Origin: Alphaproteobacteria bacterium
GTDB lineage: Bacteria > Pseudomonadota > Alphaproteobacteria > Rs-D84
Length of the DNA: 39,203 bases
Direction: 5' to 3'
Assembly: GCA_009784275.1 (NCBI GenBank)
Contig: WRCA01000007.1
Location: 1 to 39,203 of the forward strand
Shown: positions 22,582-32,902 of the stretch, piece after piece
Layout of the letters: the number at the start of each line of letters is the position of its first letter
How positions within the stretch are numbered: position 1 is the first letter of the stretch
Program-made: the position numbers and the translations under genes
The notes under the pieces: generated by a model
What the model was told of the DNA's origin: nothing
The model's input: only the letters and a program-made list of their open reading frames with translations
Databases searched by the model: none

Positions 22582-24281
22582 CCTAATGCATCCACTATGC
22601 ACGCGGGAATGCATGCTTTTTTCGTACAGTCGGTTAAATCAAAATTTTCTGCGGAACTTCCGGCAACATACGCCTTGTTCCAGCATATTCCCGCGCAATA
22701 ATCGTCGTCGTTATTGTAAAAATAAGTCTTGTCATAGAATTTAGTATCACAAGTGTTCAATACGCTGTTCCTGATGTAACCTGGCGCCGGAACGCAAGGG
22801 GTAACCGGGTTGTACACGAACATCTTATCAGTGCCGAATCCGCCGGATACAAGCACGAAGTTATTAAAGAAGTCGAATTTCTGTCTGCCCGAAAAAGCCC
22901 CAGGCAAGTTCATAGCGGTCCAGCCGTTATTCAGGGGATCATCAGAATAATATATTGTTTTCATGTTTGGTCCGCCTATGAAAAACTTATTGTCATAACA
23001 GCCTATCATATTAAACCCGGCAAAAAGGTGAGCGTCATTACAGCCGGAGAGAGCTGTCGTAGCAACCACCCGGTCCGGGTCATTTGGCAAGGCGACCGCT
23101 TGCCAAAATTCTCCTGTGGCATCTGTGGACAATGCCGCCGTAAGGCCCCCGTCAGGAACAACAAGAAATTTTCCATTGCAGAACCTAACAAATCGGTATC
23201 GCCCACGACCTTCAAGAATAGTTGTCATATCCGACCCATTCGCTAGATTTTGTAAATCACGCGCAGGTGTGAAATTCTGACCCGTACTTAAATCGGAGAA
23301 TGGGAATCTGTATGCCAGCCCAGTTGGGAAGTTTGTACATCTTTGTGTAATCATCAAACAATATCCATTCGGGTCACAATCAAATAACTTTTCCCCACTG
23401 TGGGTATTCAAAGTTGTTTCTGTTACCTGGGATATTGTATAACTGGGCTCACCACTAGCAGTATAAGACATAAGTGCGATGTTTTTATTTTGGTAACCAA
23501 ATACAGCAATCTGAGAACTAGAGATTTTTATATGCTCGGTCCATTTATCCGAGGAGTCAAAATATGCCGAAACGAAGTTGCCTGGCGTACCGCTCCTGTA
23601 ATACTGGTATTGCTTGGTTCCTGTGGCGTCATGGGTCATTATCCAAATAGTATCCGTTGGTCCTTTGAGATTGGAAAAAGCCCATTGTCCATGCGGACCA
23701 AATGCTTGGTTTTTAAAATCCGACCAGCTAAGTCCATCCAAAGACATTTTTGTAGGATTGGAATATGGGAATGTAACAAACATATTCTCGTCATAAGAAG
23801 TATATCCCGAAATATTACACAGCATGGTCCACTTGTCATTTACGCAAGTCCTGGAGTCCGAATCATAAACAGTACCGTTCCCTGTCGCGCATACCGCCGC
23901 TGAAGCGCAATTGCCGTCAAATATTGGGACATGTGTAACCTCGTTATCTAAATCCAATAAACTGGGCGGATAATATTTTATTAAAGTATCAATACCCTGA
24001 ATCGATGCGTTCGTATCAACAGCTTGTGTTGTAGAATAAACAGAATTTCCATAATAATCCGAAACTGGGCATCCATTAAGTATTTCGTTTGCAACATCAA
24101 TGGACTTCAGCAAGTATTGCATATTAGCGGCCTGGGTAACAGACTGGCCAGATGCAACTGAAACGGATACATTATGCTTTGCATCGATATAATCGTGAAT
24201 AAATTTAACATTAGCAATCGGACCACCAAAGGCATGCCCGACAAATAGGAAATTTAGCAATAAACCATGCATAATTTTCAT
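22572..24281 (-). CDS. Exported protein with probable beta-propeller, unknown function
   Basis: The 569-residue protein has a signal peptide (MKIMHGLLLNFLFVGHAFG, about 1-19). Residues 20-130 are a helical N-terminal region, followed by a Cys segment (CASAAVCATGNGTVYDSDSRTC). The body (about 155-500) contains phrases typical of bladed propellers of the BNR/Kelch type: MSLDGLSWSDF, YYRSGTPGNFVSAYF, FVRFCNGKFLVVPDGG, IYYSDDPLNNGWTAMNLPG. It ends in a Cys-rich tail (CDTKFYDK, CAGICWNK, CTKKACIPACI). Together with the adjacent fibre-like gene it may form a surface-exposed pair. There is no Shine-Dalgarno. A ligand cannot be deduced. Confidence 0.7.
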   Translation of the reverse strand: MKIMHGLLLNFLFVGHAFGGPIANVKFIHDYIDAKHNVSVSVASGQSVTQAANMQYLLKSIDVANEILNGCPVSDYYGNSVYSTTQAVDTNASIQGIDTLIKYYPPSLLDLDNEVTHVPIFDGNCASAAVCATGNGTVYDSDSRTCVNDKWTMLCNISGYTSYDENMFVTFPYSNPTKMSLDGLSWSDFKNQAFGPHGQWAFSNLKGPTDTIWIMTHDATGTKQYQYYRSGTPGNFVSAYFDSSDKWTEHIKISSSQIAVFGYQNKNIALMSYTASGEPSYTISQVTETTLNTHSGEKLFDCDPNGYCLMITQRCTNFPTGLAYRFPFSDLSTGQNFTPARDLQNLANGSDMTTILEGRGRYRFVRFCNGKFLVVPDGGLTAALSTDATGEFWQAVALPNDPDRVVATTALSGCNDAHLFAGFNMIGCYDNKFFIGGPNMKTIYYSDDPLNNGWTAMNLPGAFSGRQKFDFFNNFVLVSGGFGTDKMFVYNPVTPCVPAPGYIRNSVLNTCDTKFYDKTYFYNNDDDYCAGICWNKAYVAGSSAENFDLTDCTKKACIPACIVDALGMR

Positions 24282-24310
24282 GTCTTTTTATTATATATTA
24301 AAATGGAAAA

Positions 24311-24338
24311 TTTATAAAATGAAAAGTTTGTATGTCAA
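24311..24338 (-). promoter_or_regulatory. Promoter of the propeller-like gene
   Basis: On the minus strand: TTGACA (24338-24333), 16-nt spacer, TATAAA (24316-24311). An alternative TATAAT lies closer to the ATG and would give a leaderless message. Confidence 0.65.
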
Positions 24339-24365
24339 TAGTGTGTTTATATATTATTTCAGTTC

Positions 24366-24398
24366 GTCAAATATAAATAACGCGGCTTTCGCCGCGTT
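24366..24398 (-). terminator. Terminator of the rpoBC operon
   Basis: AACGCGGC (24379-24386) pairs with GCCGCGTT (24391-24398) around TTTC. On the minus strand it follows the rpoC stop at 24401 directly, with an AT-rich tail TTATTTATATTT. Confidence 0.8.
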
Positions 24399-24400
24399 TC

Positions 24401-27400
24401 TTATATCCCAAGCAATTGCTGTTCTCCGCCGGCTTTTTCCCGTGCGATACGTTCTTGCGTTTCTTCTTCTTTCGCAATCTCGCGCACGCGGCGTACATAA
24501 GCACCTGTTCCAACCGGTATCAAGCGACCAACAATCAAGTTTTCGTTAATACCCGCCAGCTTGTCAACCGCGCCGTTAATTGCCGCATCCACCAAGATTT
24601 TAGTAGTCTGCTGGAACGAAGCATTTGATATAAACGAACGGCTGGTAAGCGATGCGCGTGTTAATCCAACCAGAATCTGGCTGGCTTCGGCCTTTCTACC
24701 ATTGTCACGAATAACGCGAGCATTTTCTTCCTCGAAATCAACGCGGTCGACAACTTGTCCCATCAGGAAGCTTGTATCCCCGGGTTCGGAAATTTCAACG
24801 CGGCGTGTCATTTCGCGTATCAGAATTTCAATATGCTTATTATTGATAACCACACCCTGCAAGCGATACACTTGCTGGATTTGATTCACCATAAACGTTG
24901 CAAGCGCCTTTTGTCCCAAGATGCGCAATATATCATGCGCGACTGGGTCTCCGCTAACCAGCATATCGGCTTTCTTAACAATATCGCCGCTGCGTACCAA
25001 TAATGCTTCGCCCTTTGGAATCAGATATTCCACCGGCGTTCCATCCGTTGGCATGATGCGAACGACAATTTTGTTTTTCCCGCCATCTTCGATTTCGATT
25101 TCGCCATCGATTTCTGCCAGTATCGCCGGATTCTTTGGCTGACGCACTTCCAACAGTTCGTTGATTCGCGGCAAGCCTGCGGTAATGTCATAAGTCTTTT
25201 TCGTGTTGATCGGAATACGAACCAAAATATCGCCGCTGCGTACCATCGCGCCATCCGATACATTCAAAACCGAATACATCGGCAGCAGATATTCCGCCAG
25301 CTTCTTTCCGCCCAGCGCCAAGACTTGTCCATTGTCGCCGACAAGCGAAACTTTTGGCTGCAACGGTTTTTTCGTTTGGTTTTTCCAGTTAAGTATTTTG
25401 CGCGAAACCATTCCGGTCAAAGGATCAATACTTTCTGTATAAGAAATATTTTCAATCATATCGCTAAGGTGAACTTTACCATCTTTTTCCGCGATAATCA
25501 GATTTGAGTACGCATCCCATTCCGCAATCTTAGTTCCTTTTTCAACCTTGGTTCCTTCTTTCACGATCAACCAAGAAGCATAGGGAAGTTTATCGCTGAA
25601 CAAAGTGGCGCCTTTGGCGTCGACGATCGCGATTTTCGCATTGCGTGATACAACGATAGTCTTGCCCGCGCTGTTTATAACTGTATCCGAATCAATCAAG
25701 GAAATCGTTCCATCCATTGGCGCTTCGATAAAGTTGCTTCCGCCGCCCGCGGACGCAATTCCTCCGACGTGGAAGGTACGCAGCGTCAGCTGGGTTCCAG
25801 GTTCGCCAATCGACTGGCCGGCAATAACACCCACCGCTTCGCCGACATGCACCAGTGCATTGCGCGACAAATCCATACCATAGCATTTTGCGCAAAGACC
25901 GCTGGATTGGCAAGTCAGCACGCTGCGAATTTCAACGCTGCCGAGTCCGGAATCATTGATCTTTTTTGCATCTTGCTTTGTAATCAGCTCGCCAGTTTTT
26001 ACAATCAATTCACCGGTCGAAGGATTGACTACGTCTTTCGCAGCAGTTCTTCCAACAACAACATCTCCCAAAGAAATGGACAAGACAGAACCATCGAATA
26101 CCGGCTTTGCCGTGATGGATTCGCCTGTTCCGCAATCATGTTCGGTAATAAATGTATTCTGCGCAAGGCTGACCATACGACGCGTCAAGTAACCTGCATT
26201 CGCAGTTTTCAAAGCCGTGTCCGACATACCCTTACGCGCGCCGTGCGTCGATGTAAAGTATTCCGCCATCGACAGGCCTTCTTTAAAGTTCGAAATAATT
26301 GGAACTTCGATAATGCTGCCGTCCGGTTTCATCATCATTCCGCGCATACCCGCCAGCTGTTGAATCTGGGCCTTGGAACCGCGCGCACCGGATGCCTGCA
26401 TCATTGAAATGCTGTTCCAGTTGTCTCCGTCGACTTTACGCAGGTTCGAGAATGCCAAATCCGCCAGCTTGTTCGTAACGCCATGCCACATATCGACGAT
26501 CTTGTTGTATTTTTCTTTGCGCGAAATCAAACCGTTCTGGTACTGGGATTCGATTTCTTCCGCTTGTTCGGTTGCTTTTTCAACAATTTCTTGTTTTTCT
26601 TCCGGAATCTTAACATCGTCGAATCCAATGGAAATTCCAGATATGGCCGCTTGTTCAAACCCGGTGTTTTTCAATTGGTCCGCAAGCACAATCATGTCTT
26701 TATCGCCGCAACGTTCATAAGTTGTTGACAACAAGGCCTTGATTTTTCCAACAGGCATTTCTTGGTTTACCAAATCGAATGGCATATTTGGTTTTTTCGG
26801 CAGCAGTTCACTCAATATCATGCGTCCTGCGGTGGTCTTTACGGTCTGCGTGCCTTCGAATGCTTTATAGCGCGCAACGATTGGCGTATGCAGCGTAATA
26901 GTTTTGTTTTCCAGCGCCATTTTGATTTCGTCCATCGATGCAAAGCGCGGAGATTTATCAGTATGATCGCCATTAACCAGTGACAGATAGTAAATTCCCA
27001 AAACCATGTCTTGCGATGGCACAATCATTGGTTCCCCATTTGCAGGCAGCAAGACGTTATTTGTGGATAACATCAAGGTGCGTGCTTCCAATTGCGCTTC
27101 CAATGAAATCGGAACATAAACCGACATCTGGTCGCCGTCAAAGTCAGCGTTAAAGCCTTTGGTAACCAGCGGATGCAAACGAATTGCCTTGCCTTCGATC
27201 AAGACTGGTTCAAATGCTAACATAGACAATCTATGCAGCGACGGTGCGCGGTTTAACAGAACCGGATGCTGATGTATAACTTTTTCTAAAATTTCCCAAA
27301 CAATATCTTCGCCGGCATCGACCATCTTGCGCGCGGTCTTCAGAGTATTTGCATAATCGCCCGCCAACAGACGCGCGAACACGAATGGCTTGAACAATTC

Positions 27401-28525
27401 CAAAGCCATGGACTTTGGCAATCCAACTTGATGCAATTTCAAAGTCGGTCCCGACACAATCACAGAACGACCAGAATAATCGACACGTTTACCAAGCATG
27501 TTCATACGGAAACGTCCTTGCTTACCCAGCAATGAATCAGACAAAGATTTCAGCTTGCGACGATTTTGGGACACCAGCGGACGATTTTTATGTCCGTTGT
27601 CGAACAATGCGTCAACCGCTTCCTGCAGCATTCTTTTTTCGTTGCGCACGATGATTTCCGGCGCGCGCAAATCCATCAATTTCTTTAAACGATTGTTACG
27701 AATAATCACACGACGATATAAATCATTAAGGTCTGATGCCGCGACATGTCCGGCTTCCAATGGAACGAGGGGACGCATATCCGGCGGAATAACTGGCAGA
27801 ACATCCGGCAACATCCAAGCTGGTTCAGTCTTGGAATCCATAAACGCTTCGACCAATTTCAAATGTTTGATAATGCTTTTGCGTTTTGCTTCGGATTTAG
27901 TTTCTGATAATTCCTGACGCAGACGAGTGCGTTCGTCACCCATATCCATATTTGCAATAACTGCGCGAACGCCATCCGCACCAATTCCGACATGGAAAGC
28001 GCCGTCACCAAATTCTTCCAATGCTGCCTGGAATTCATCTTCGGAAATAACGTCAAAAAGTTTCAGCTTTGTTAAACCCGGTTCAGTTACGATATACGCG
28101 TCATAGTAAATAACCTGCTCTAACTTTTTCTGCGGCATATTGTTAAGCAAGGTCGCGATTTTTCCTTCGCGCATAAACCAAAAGTGAGAAACCGGTGTTG
28201 CCAATTTAATATGACCCATACGTTCGCGACGAACGGAACTGCTGCCGACTTCGACACCACAACGTTCGCAAACAACACCACGGAATTTTACGCGTTTGTA
28301 TTTTCCGCATGCGCATTCATAGTCTTTCGACGGACCAAAAATCTGCTGGCAGAACAAACCGTCTGATTCCGGCTTTAACGAATGGTAGTTAATAGTCTCT
28401 GGCTTTTTAACCTCGCCATGGGACCAAGAAGAAATTTCTTCGGGCGATGCAATTTTAATCTGCAGCGCATCAAAGTGTTCCTTCGTTTCTATCTGACCAA
28501 AAATCTTTTGCAGCATATTTGTCAT
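24401..28525 (-). CDS. rpoC: DNA-directed RNA polymerase subunit beta'
   Basis: Catalytic subunit of RNA polymerase, 1374 residues, close to the usual alphaproteobacterial length. The N-terminal zinc ribbon is intact (CACGKYK then CERCG), as are the active-site magnesium motif NADFDGDQM and the second zinc site (CQSSGLCAKC). Bridge helix and trigger loop regions are present (MSDTALKTANAGYLTRRM). The C-terminus ends with a short charged tail. The start at 28525 has AAGGAG at a good distance. It follows rpoB by 43 bases, as the final gene of the operon. Confidence 0.98.
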   Translation of the reverse strand: MTNMLQKIFGQIETKEHFDALQIKIASPEEISSWSHGEVKKPETINYHSLKPESDGLFCQQIFGPSKDYECACGKYKRVKFRGVVCERCGVEVGSSSVRRERMGHIKLATPVSHFWFMREGKIATLLNNMPQKKLEQVIYYDAYIVTEPGLTKLKLFDVISEDEFQAALEEFGDGAFHVGIGADGVRAVIANMDMGDERTRLRQELSETKSEAKRKSIIKHLKLVEAFMDSKTEPAWMLPDVLPVIPPDMRPLVPLEAGHVAASDLNDLYRRVIIRNNRLKKLMDLRAPEIIVRNEKRMLQEAVDALFDNGHKNRPLVSQNRRKLKSLSDSLLGKQGRFRMNMLGKRVDYSGRSVIVSGPTLKLHQVGLPKSMALELFKPFVFARLLAGDYANTLKTARKMVDAGEDIVWEILEKVIHQHPVLLNRAPSLHRLSMLAFEPVLIEGKAIRLHPLVTKGFNADFDGDQMSVYVPISLEAQLEARTLMLSTNNVLLPANGEPMIVPSQDMVLGIYYLSLVNGDHTDKSPRFASMDEIKMALENKTITLHTPIVARYKAFEGTQTVKTTAGRMILSELLPKKPNMPFDLVNQEMPVGKIKALLSTTYERCGDKDMIVLADQLKNTGFEQAAISGISIGFDDVKIPEEKQEIVEKATEQAEEIESQYQNGLISRKEKYNKIVDMWHGVTNKLADLAFSNLRKVDGDNWNSISMMQASGARGSKAQIQQLAGMRGMMMKPDGSIIEVPIISNFKEGLSMAEYFTSTHGARKGMSDTALKTANAGYLTRRMVSLAQNTFITEHDCGTGESITAKPVFDGSVLSISLGDVVVGRTAAKDVVNPSTGELIVKTGELITKQDAKKINDSGLGSVEIRSVLTCQSSGLCAKCYGMDLSRNALVHVGEAVGVIAGQSIGEPGTQLTLRTFHVGGIASAGGGSNFIEAPMDGTISLIDSDTVINSAGKTIVVSRNAKIAIVDAKGATLFSDKLPYASWLIVKEGTKVEKGTKIAEWDAYSNLIIAEKDGKVHLSDMIENISYTESIDPLTGMVSRKILNWKNQTKKPLQPKVSLVGDNGQVLALGGKKLAEYLLPMYSVLNVSDGAMVRSGDILVRIPINTKKTYDITAGLPRINELLEVRQPKNPAILAEIDGEIEIEDGGKNKIVVRIMPTDGTPVEYLIPKGEALLVRSGDIVKKADMLVSGDPVAHDILRILGQKALATFMVNQIQQVYRLQGVVINNKHIEILIREMTRRVEISEPGDTSFLMGQVVDRVDFEEENARVIRDNGRKAEASQILVGLTRASLTSRSFISNASFQQTTKILVDAAINGAVDKLAGINENLIVGRLIPVGTGAYVRRVREIAKEEETQERIAREKAGGEQQLLGI

Positions 28526-28568
28526 TCGTTTGCTCCTTGTTGTCGGATTCAGCTTTCAATTTTTAATT

Positions 28569-31500
28569 TTAATCAATCTTCTTTGGCATCATGGCCAGGC
28601 CCAGCCCGCGCAATTCACGCGTTAAGACATTAAATGCCTCTGGCGTACCGGTTTGGATGTCATAGCTTCCGCTGATGATCGTTTCGTACATTTTGTTTCT
28701 GCCCGCAATGTCGTCCGATTTCACCGTTAACATTTCTTTAATCAAGTGAGATGCGCCATGCGCTTCCAATGCCCAGACTTCCATTTCACCCAAACGCTGA
28801 CCACCATTGTGTGCTTTACCAGACAGCGGCTGTTGCGTAACCAGTGAGTATGATCCGACAGAACGCGCGTGGATTTTTTCATCTACCAGGTGGTGCAGCT
28901 TTAGCATATGCATTACGCCGACTGTTACTTGACGCGCAAACTTTTCACCGGTCATACCGTCGTATAAAGTAAACTGTCCGCTTTCTGGAAGCTTCGCAAG
29001 CTTCAGCATCTTTTTAATATCATCAGGCATCGCGCCGTCGAATGTAGGTGTCGCCATGGATACTCCGCTGCGCAGTAAAGCCGCTTGGGCGCGAACATCC
29101 GTGTCCGTCATTTTTTCCAATGTGGCCGCGGTTTCTTTGCCATAGACTTTGCCAATCATCTGACGCAGGTCATCTGTTACTGCGCGACGTGCCTTTACTT
29201 CATCCAGGGCTTCGCCGATTTGCTTACCCAATTCACGCGCAGCCATACCAAGGTGAGTTTCCAAAATCTGGCCGATATTCATACGCGATGGCACACCCAA
29301 CGGATTAAGAACGATATCAACCGGCGTTCCGTCTTCCATATGCGGCATGTCTTCGATTGGCACAACCTTTGAAACAATGCCTTTGTTCCCGTGGCGTCCC
29401 GCCATCTTGTCACCCGGTTGCAGTTTCATCTTATGGGCGATGTAAACTTTAACTTCTTTTAATACACCAGCGTTTAGAGAGTTACTTTCCGTCACGCGAG
29501 ATATTTCACCATCAGCTTTTTCATTCAAGTTTTTCAGAACGATTACGTGTTGTTCGCGCAGCTCGTCAATTCTTGCCTGTTGCTCTTTACCACGTACAGA
29601 AATCTTTTTCATGTCACCAGGGCGGATTCCTTCAAAGACTTCCGCAGTCAGCTTTTTCCCAATGAATGGTTTTATGCTTCCCACGCCGCCTTCGATAACC
29701 AAGCCTTCAGCAGTCTGAAAAGCCTGCGTCGCAAAGCCGCGTTCCAAAATTGCAATTTCTTCTTCACGATCTTTGTTGATTTGTTCGATTTTTTGCAGCT
29801 CTATCATTTGTGTGCGTTCGTCTTTCTTCACTCCGTGTCTGGTCAGAACGTTAACGCCAATCACGACGCCTTCTTCATTCGGACCAACGCGCAAGGAAGT
29901 GTCTTTTACTGACAAAGCTTTTTCACCAAAGATGCTGCGCAGCAATGATTCTTCCGGTGTCAGCAGAGATTCTGATTTCGGCGAAACGCGTCCGACCAGA
30001 ATATCGCCTTGCTTCACATGGGAACCGATATAGATAATTCCACTTTCGTCCAAGTTCTTCAGCGCTTCTTCACCAACATTCGGGATATCGCGTGTAAAGC
30101 TTTCCGGCCCCAATTGAGTATCGCGTGCTTTGAATTCTTTCTCTACGATTTTGATGCTGGTAAACACGTCATCGCGGGAAATCTTTTCAGAAATCACAAT
30201 CGAATCTTCAAAGTTATATCCGCGCCAAGGCACAAACGCCACCAAAACATTCTTTCCCAATGCCAATTCGCCAAAGCTGGTACTGGAACCGTCCGCAATA
30301 ATATCACCGACTTGAACGCGATCGCCAACTTTTACGAGGGGCTTTTGATGCACCAAGGTTTCCGAATTAGACTTTTGGAATTTTTCCAAGTTATAAATAT
30401 CAACACCGGTAACGACATTGCGGCTGTTCATACTTTTCACCACAATGCGGTTTGCATCGACAGATTCGACAACGCCTGAATGCTTTGCAACTTTTACAGT
30501 GCGGCTGTCACGCGCGACTTCGCGTTCGATACCGGTACCGACCAGCGGCGCGTCAACGCGCATAAGCGGAATCGCTTGACGCTGCATGTTTGAACCCATC
30601 AACGCGCGATTCGCGTCGTCGTTTTCGATAAACGGGATAAGTCCCGGCGCAATAGATACAATCTGGCGCGGTGCAACGTCGATCAGGTCGATTTCTTCAC
30701 GCGCAATCTTTACAGTTTCGCCATCTACGCGCGCAGTCACGACTTCTTCGGATAAAGCGCCTGATGGGGTCATTGCAGAGTTGCCTTGTGCGATTTTGTG
30801 TCCTGCTTCTTCATCAGCGGTCAGATAAACGATGTCTTCTGTAACCTTGCTGTTCTTCACAACATAGTATGGGGTTTCGATAAATCCATAAGGATTCACG
30901 CGAGCATATGACGCCAAGTGATTAATCAATCCGATGTTCGCGCCTTCGGGCGTGTGTATAGGGCAGAGTCTGCCGTAATGTGTCGGATGAACGTCGCGGA
31001 CATCGATGCCTGCGCGGTCGCGATTTAATCCGCCTGGACCCATCGCGGAAATCAAACGCTTGTGCTCCAATTCCGCCAGCGGATTATAAGCATCCATAAA
31101 CTGCGACAACTGGCTGGTGCCAAAGAATTCCGCAATTAACGCAGTCAGAGGTTTTACATTAATCACATCTTGCGGCTTTAAATTCGAAATGTTTGGCGAT
31201 GCAAGGTGTTCGCGCACCAGTCTTTCAATACGTGCCATACCGATGCGAAACTGTTGTTCCAGCAATTCGCCGACAGTGCGCACGCGACGGTTGGACAAGT
31301 TATCGATGTCGTCGATAACATCCTTGTGGTCAATAATATCCGCCAAGGTTTTCAATACTGCCAGGAAATCACGCTTTGTCAGCAAACGGTCGTCTTCCGG
31401 TTTTTTCCCAGAATCCAAACGCAGTCTTTTATTCATTTTAAACCGACCGACCGCAGATAAATCATAATACGAAGAATCGAATCCTTGGTGTGCGAACAAA

Positions 31501-32708
31501 GCCGCCGCTGCTTCGACTGTCGGTCTTTCACCCGGACGAATGACATTATAGATTTCTATTAATGCTTCATCACGCGTTGCGGTTTTATCCGCGACCAATG
31601 TATTGCGCATATGCGCGCCATAGAACATATTATCAATAGAAATGATGGAAATATTTTTGACATTCAGTTTTTCGATATCCGCCAAAATTTCTTCAGAGAC
31701 TTCAGCGCCGCTGGCAAACAGAACCTCACCATTTTGTTGGATAGCGTCAAACAAATATTCACCAACTATGGCATCCGCAGCGATAGAGAATTCCTTGCTC
31801 CCGGCCAACAGTTTTTCCCATTTTTTGGCGTTCATACGCTCGCCTTTGGTCGCAATCGGCTTATGAGATTTAGCATCCAACAGGTCATAGTTCAGGCGAT
31901 AGTTGCCCAAGTCTTTAAAGTCTGCAGTCTTTCCATTCCAGAATTTTCCATCAAAGGTAAGAGAAATCTTCTTGTAGAATTCTGCTAAAATCTCGCTGTC
32001 ACTCATTCCGCGAACTGCGGCTTTGCGTGGGTCGGCTTCGAATTTCTTTTCGTCTTCTTTTGTCGGCAGGCAGCGCAGCAATACAGTGGTCGGCACTTTG
32101 CGCTTGCGGTCGATACGCGCATAAATAACGCCCTTGGCTTCTTCAAAATCAATCCAAGACCCGCGTTCCGGAATAATACGCGCGGTGTAAGTCGCATTCG
32201 TTGCGTCCACAGTTTTTGCTTCTTTGGTAAGTCCAAAAACAACACCTTGCGCGCGATGCATCTGCGAAACAATCACACGTTCGACACCGGACGATACAAA
32301 AGTTCCACGTTCGGTCATCATTGGAACTTCGCCCATGAATATTTCTTGATCTTTGATATCGCGCAAAGTCTTTTTGCCGTTTTCCGCAATATCCCAAATG
32401 ATTAATTTCAACTTTAATTTCAAACGAGTACTGTAAGTAAGATTACGCAGCATGCACTCTTTAACATTATACTGCGGTTTATCCAACGTGTATTCCACGA
32501 ATTCAAGGTCGGCGACACCGGCATAATCTTTGATGGGAAACGCGGAACGAAAAACATTCTGTAAACCGATGTTTTTGCGTGCGCTGGGCGCGACATCTTC
32601 CTGCAGGAAATCCCGATAAGAATTATACTGAATTTCGACCAAATCACGCAGAGGCGTCTTTAACAAACTTTTTCCAAAATATTTTCTGAATTTATGGATG
32701 ACAGCCAT
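28569..32708 (-). CDS. rpoB: DNA-directed RNA polymerase subunit beta
   Basis: Second catalytic subunit of RNA polymerase, 1379 residues, full length for the family. The rifamycin pocket reads FFGTSQLSQFMDAYNPL and HKRLISAMGPGG. Compared with E. coli, the position of Arg529 is Leu (codon at 31053-31055), Leu533 is Met, and Gln517/Asn518 are Ala/Tyr. Downstream CPIHTPEGANIGLI replaces the usual CPIETPEGPNIGLI. C-terminal hallmarks are normal (GDKMAGRHGNKG, GRFNEL-type region replaced by GQRLGEMEVWALEAHGA). GGAG lies seven bases upstream of the ATG. It is separated from rplL by a 194-base spacer with an attenuator-like hairpin. Confidence 0.98.
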   Translation of the reverse strand: MAVIHKFRKYFGKSLLKTPLRDLVEIQYNSYRDFLQEDVAPSARKNIGLQNVFRSAFPIKDYAGVADLEFVEYTLDKPQYNVKECMLRNLTYSTRLKLKLKLIIWDIAENGKKTLRDIKDQEIFMGEVPMMTERGTFVSSGVERVIVSQMHRAQGVVFGLTKEAKTVDATNATYTARIIPERGSWIDFEEAKGVIYARIDRKRKVPTTVLLRCLPTKEDEKKFEADPRKAAVRGMSDSEILAEFYKKISLTFDGKFWNGKTADFKDLGNYRLNYDLLDAKSHKPIATKGERMNAKKWEKLLAGSKEFSIAADAIVGEYLFDAIQQNGEVLFASGAEVSEEILADIEKLNVKNISIISIDNMFYGAHMRNTLVADKTATRDEALIEIYNVIRPGERPTVEAAAALFAHQGFDSSYYDLSAVGRFKMNKRLRLDSGKKPEDDRLLTKRDFLAVLKTLADIIDHKDVIDDIDNLSNRRVRTVGELLEQQFRIGMARIERLVREHLASPNISNLKPQDVINVKPLTALIAEFFGTSQLSQFMDAYNPLAELEHKRLISAMGPGGLNRDRAGIDVRDVHPTHYGRLCPIHTPEGANIGLINHLASYARVNPYGFIETPYYVVKNSKVTEDIVYLTADEEAGHKIAQGNSAMTPSGALSEEVVTARVDGETVKIAREEIDLIDVAPRQIVSIAPGLIPFIENDDANRALMGSNMQRQAIPLMRVDAPLVGTGIEREVARDSRTVKVAKHSGVVESVDANRIVVKSMNSRNVVTGVDIYNLEKFQKSNSETLVHQKPLVKVGDRVQVGDIIADGSSTSFGELALGKNVLVAFVPWRGYNFEDSIVISEKISRDDVFTSIKIVEKEFKARDTQLGPESFTRDIPNVGEEALKNLDESGIIYIGSHVKQGDILVGRVSPKSESLLTPEESLLRSIFGEKALSVKDTSLRVGPNEEGVVIGVNVLTRHGVKKDERTQMIELQKIEQINKDREEEIAILERGFATQAFQTAEGLVIEGGVGSIKPFIGKKLTAEVFEGIRPGDMKKISVRGKEQQARIDELREQHVIVLKNLNEKADGEISRVTESNSLNAGVLKEVKVYIAHKMKLQPGDKMAGRHGNKGIVSKVVPIEDMPHMEDGTPVDIVLNPLGVPSRMNIGQILETHLGMAARELGKQIGEALDEVKARRAVTDDLRQMIGKVYGKETAATLEKMTDTDVRAQAALLRSGVSMATPTFDGAMPDDIKKMLKLAKLPESGQFTLYDGMTGEKFARQVTVGVMHMLKLHHLVDEKIHARSVGSYSLVTQQPLSGKAHNGGQRLGEMEVWALEAHGASHLIKEMLTVKSDDIAGRNKMYETIISGSYDIQTGTPEAFNVLTRELRGLGLAMMPKKID

Positions 32709-32846
32709 CTCAACACTCCGTTGTTAGCGGTTAGTAGTTTAGGGCTTTTCGCAGGTTTATCATCTCTGCAAGCGACACAACTTCTAATGCGCAGTAATTG
32801 AATTATTCAAGAATTGCATGTTTGCAATCCCAAAATAATCCGCAGT

Positions 32847-32882
32847 GCAGAAAAGCAGCCAGCATTTTTAACTGCTAACTGC
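32847..32882 (-). terminator. Attenuator-like hairpin between rplL and rpoB
   Basis: On the minus strand GCAGTTAGC (32882-32874) pairs with GCTGGCTGC (32863-32855) over nine pairs including two G-U, followed by TTTTCTGC. It begins 20 bases after rplL. In E. coli the same spacer holds a partial terminator that lowers rpoBC relative to rplJL, so this is probably its counterpart. The rest of the spacer shows nothing further. Confidence 0.65.
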
Positions 32883-32902
32883 GATTCTTTCACTGCTTAT
32901 GG

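Noticed and set aside
25769-26407. Antisense ORFs inside rpoC, and similar ones in rpoB
   Set aside because: Shadows of essential, fully conserved genes on the other strand.
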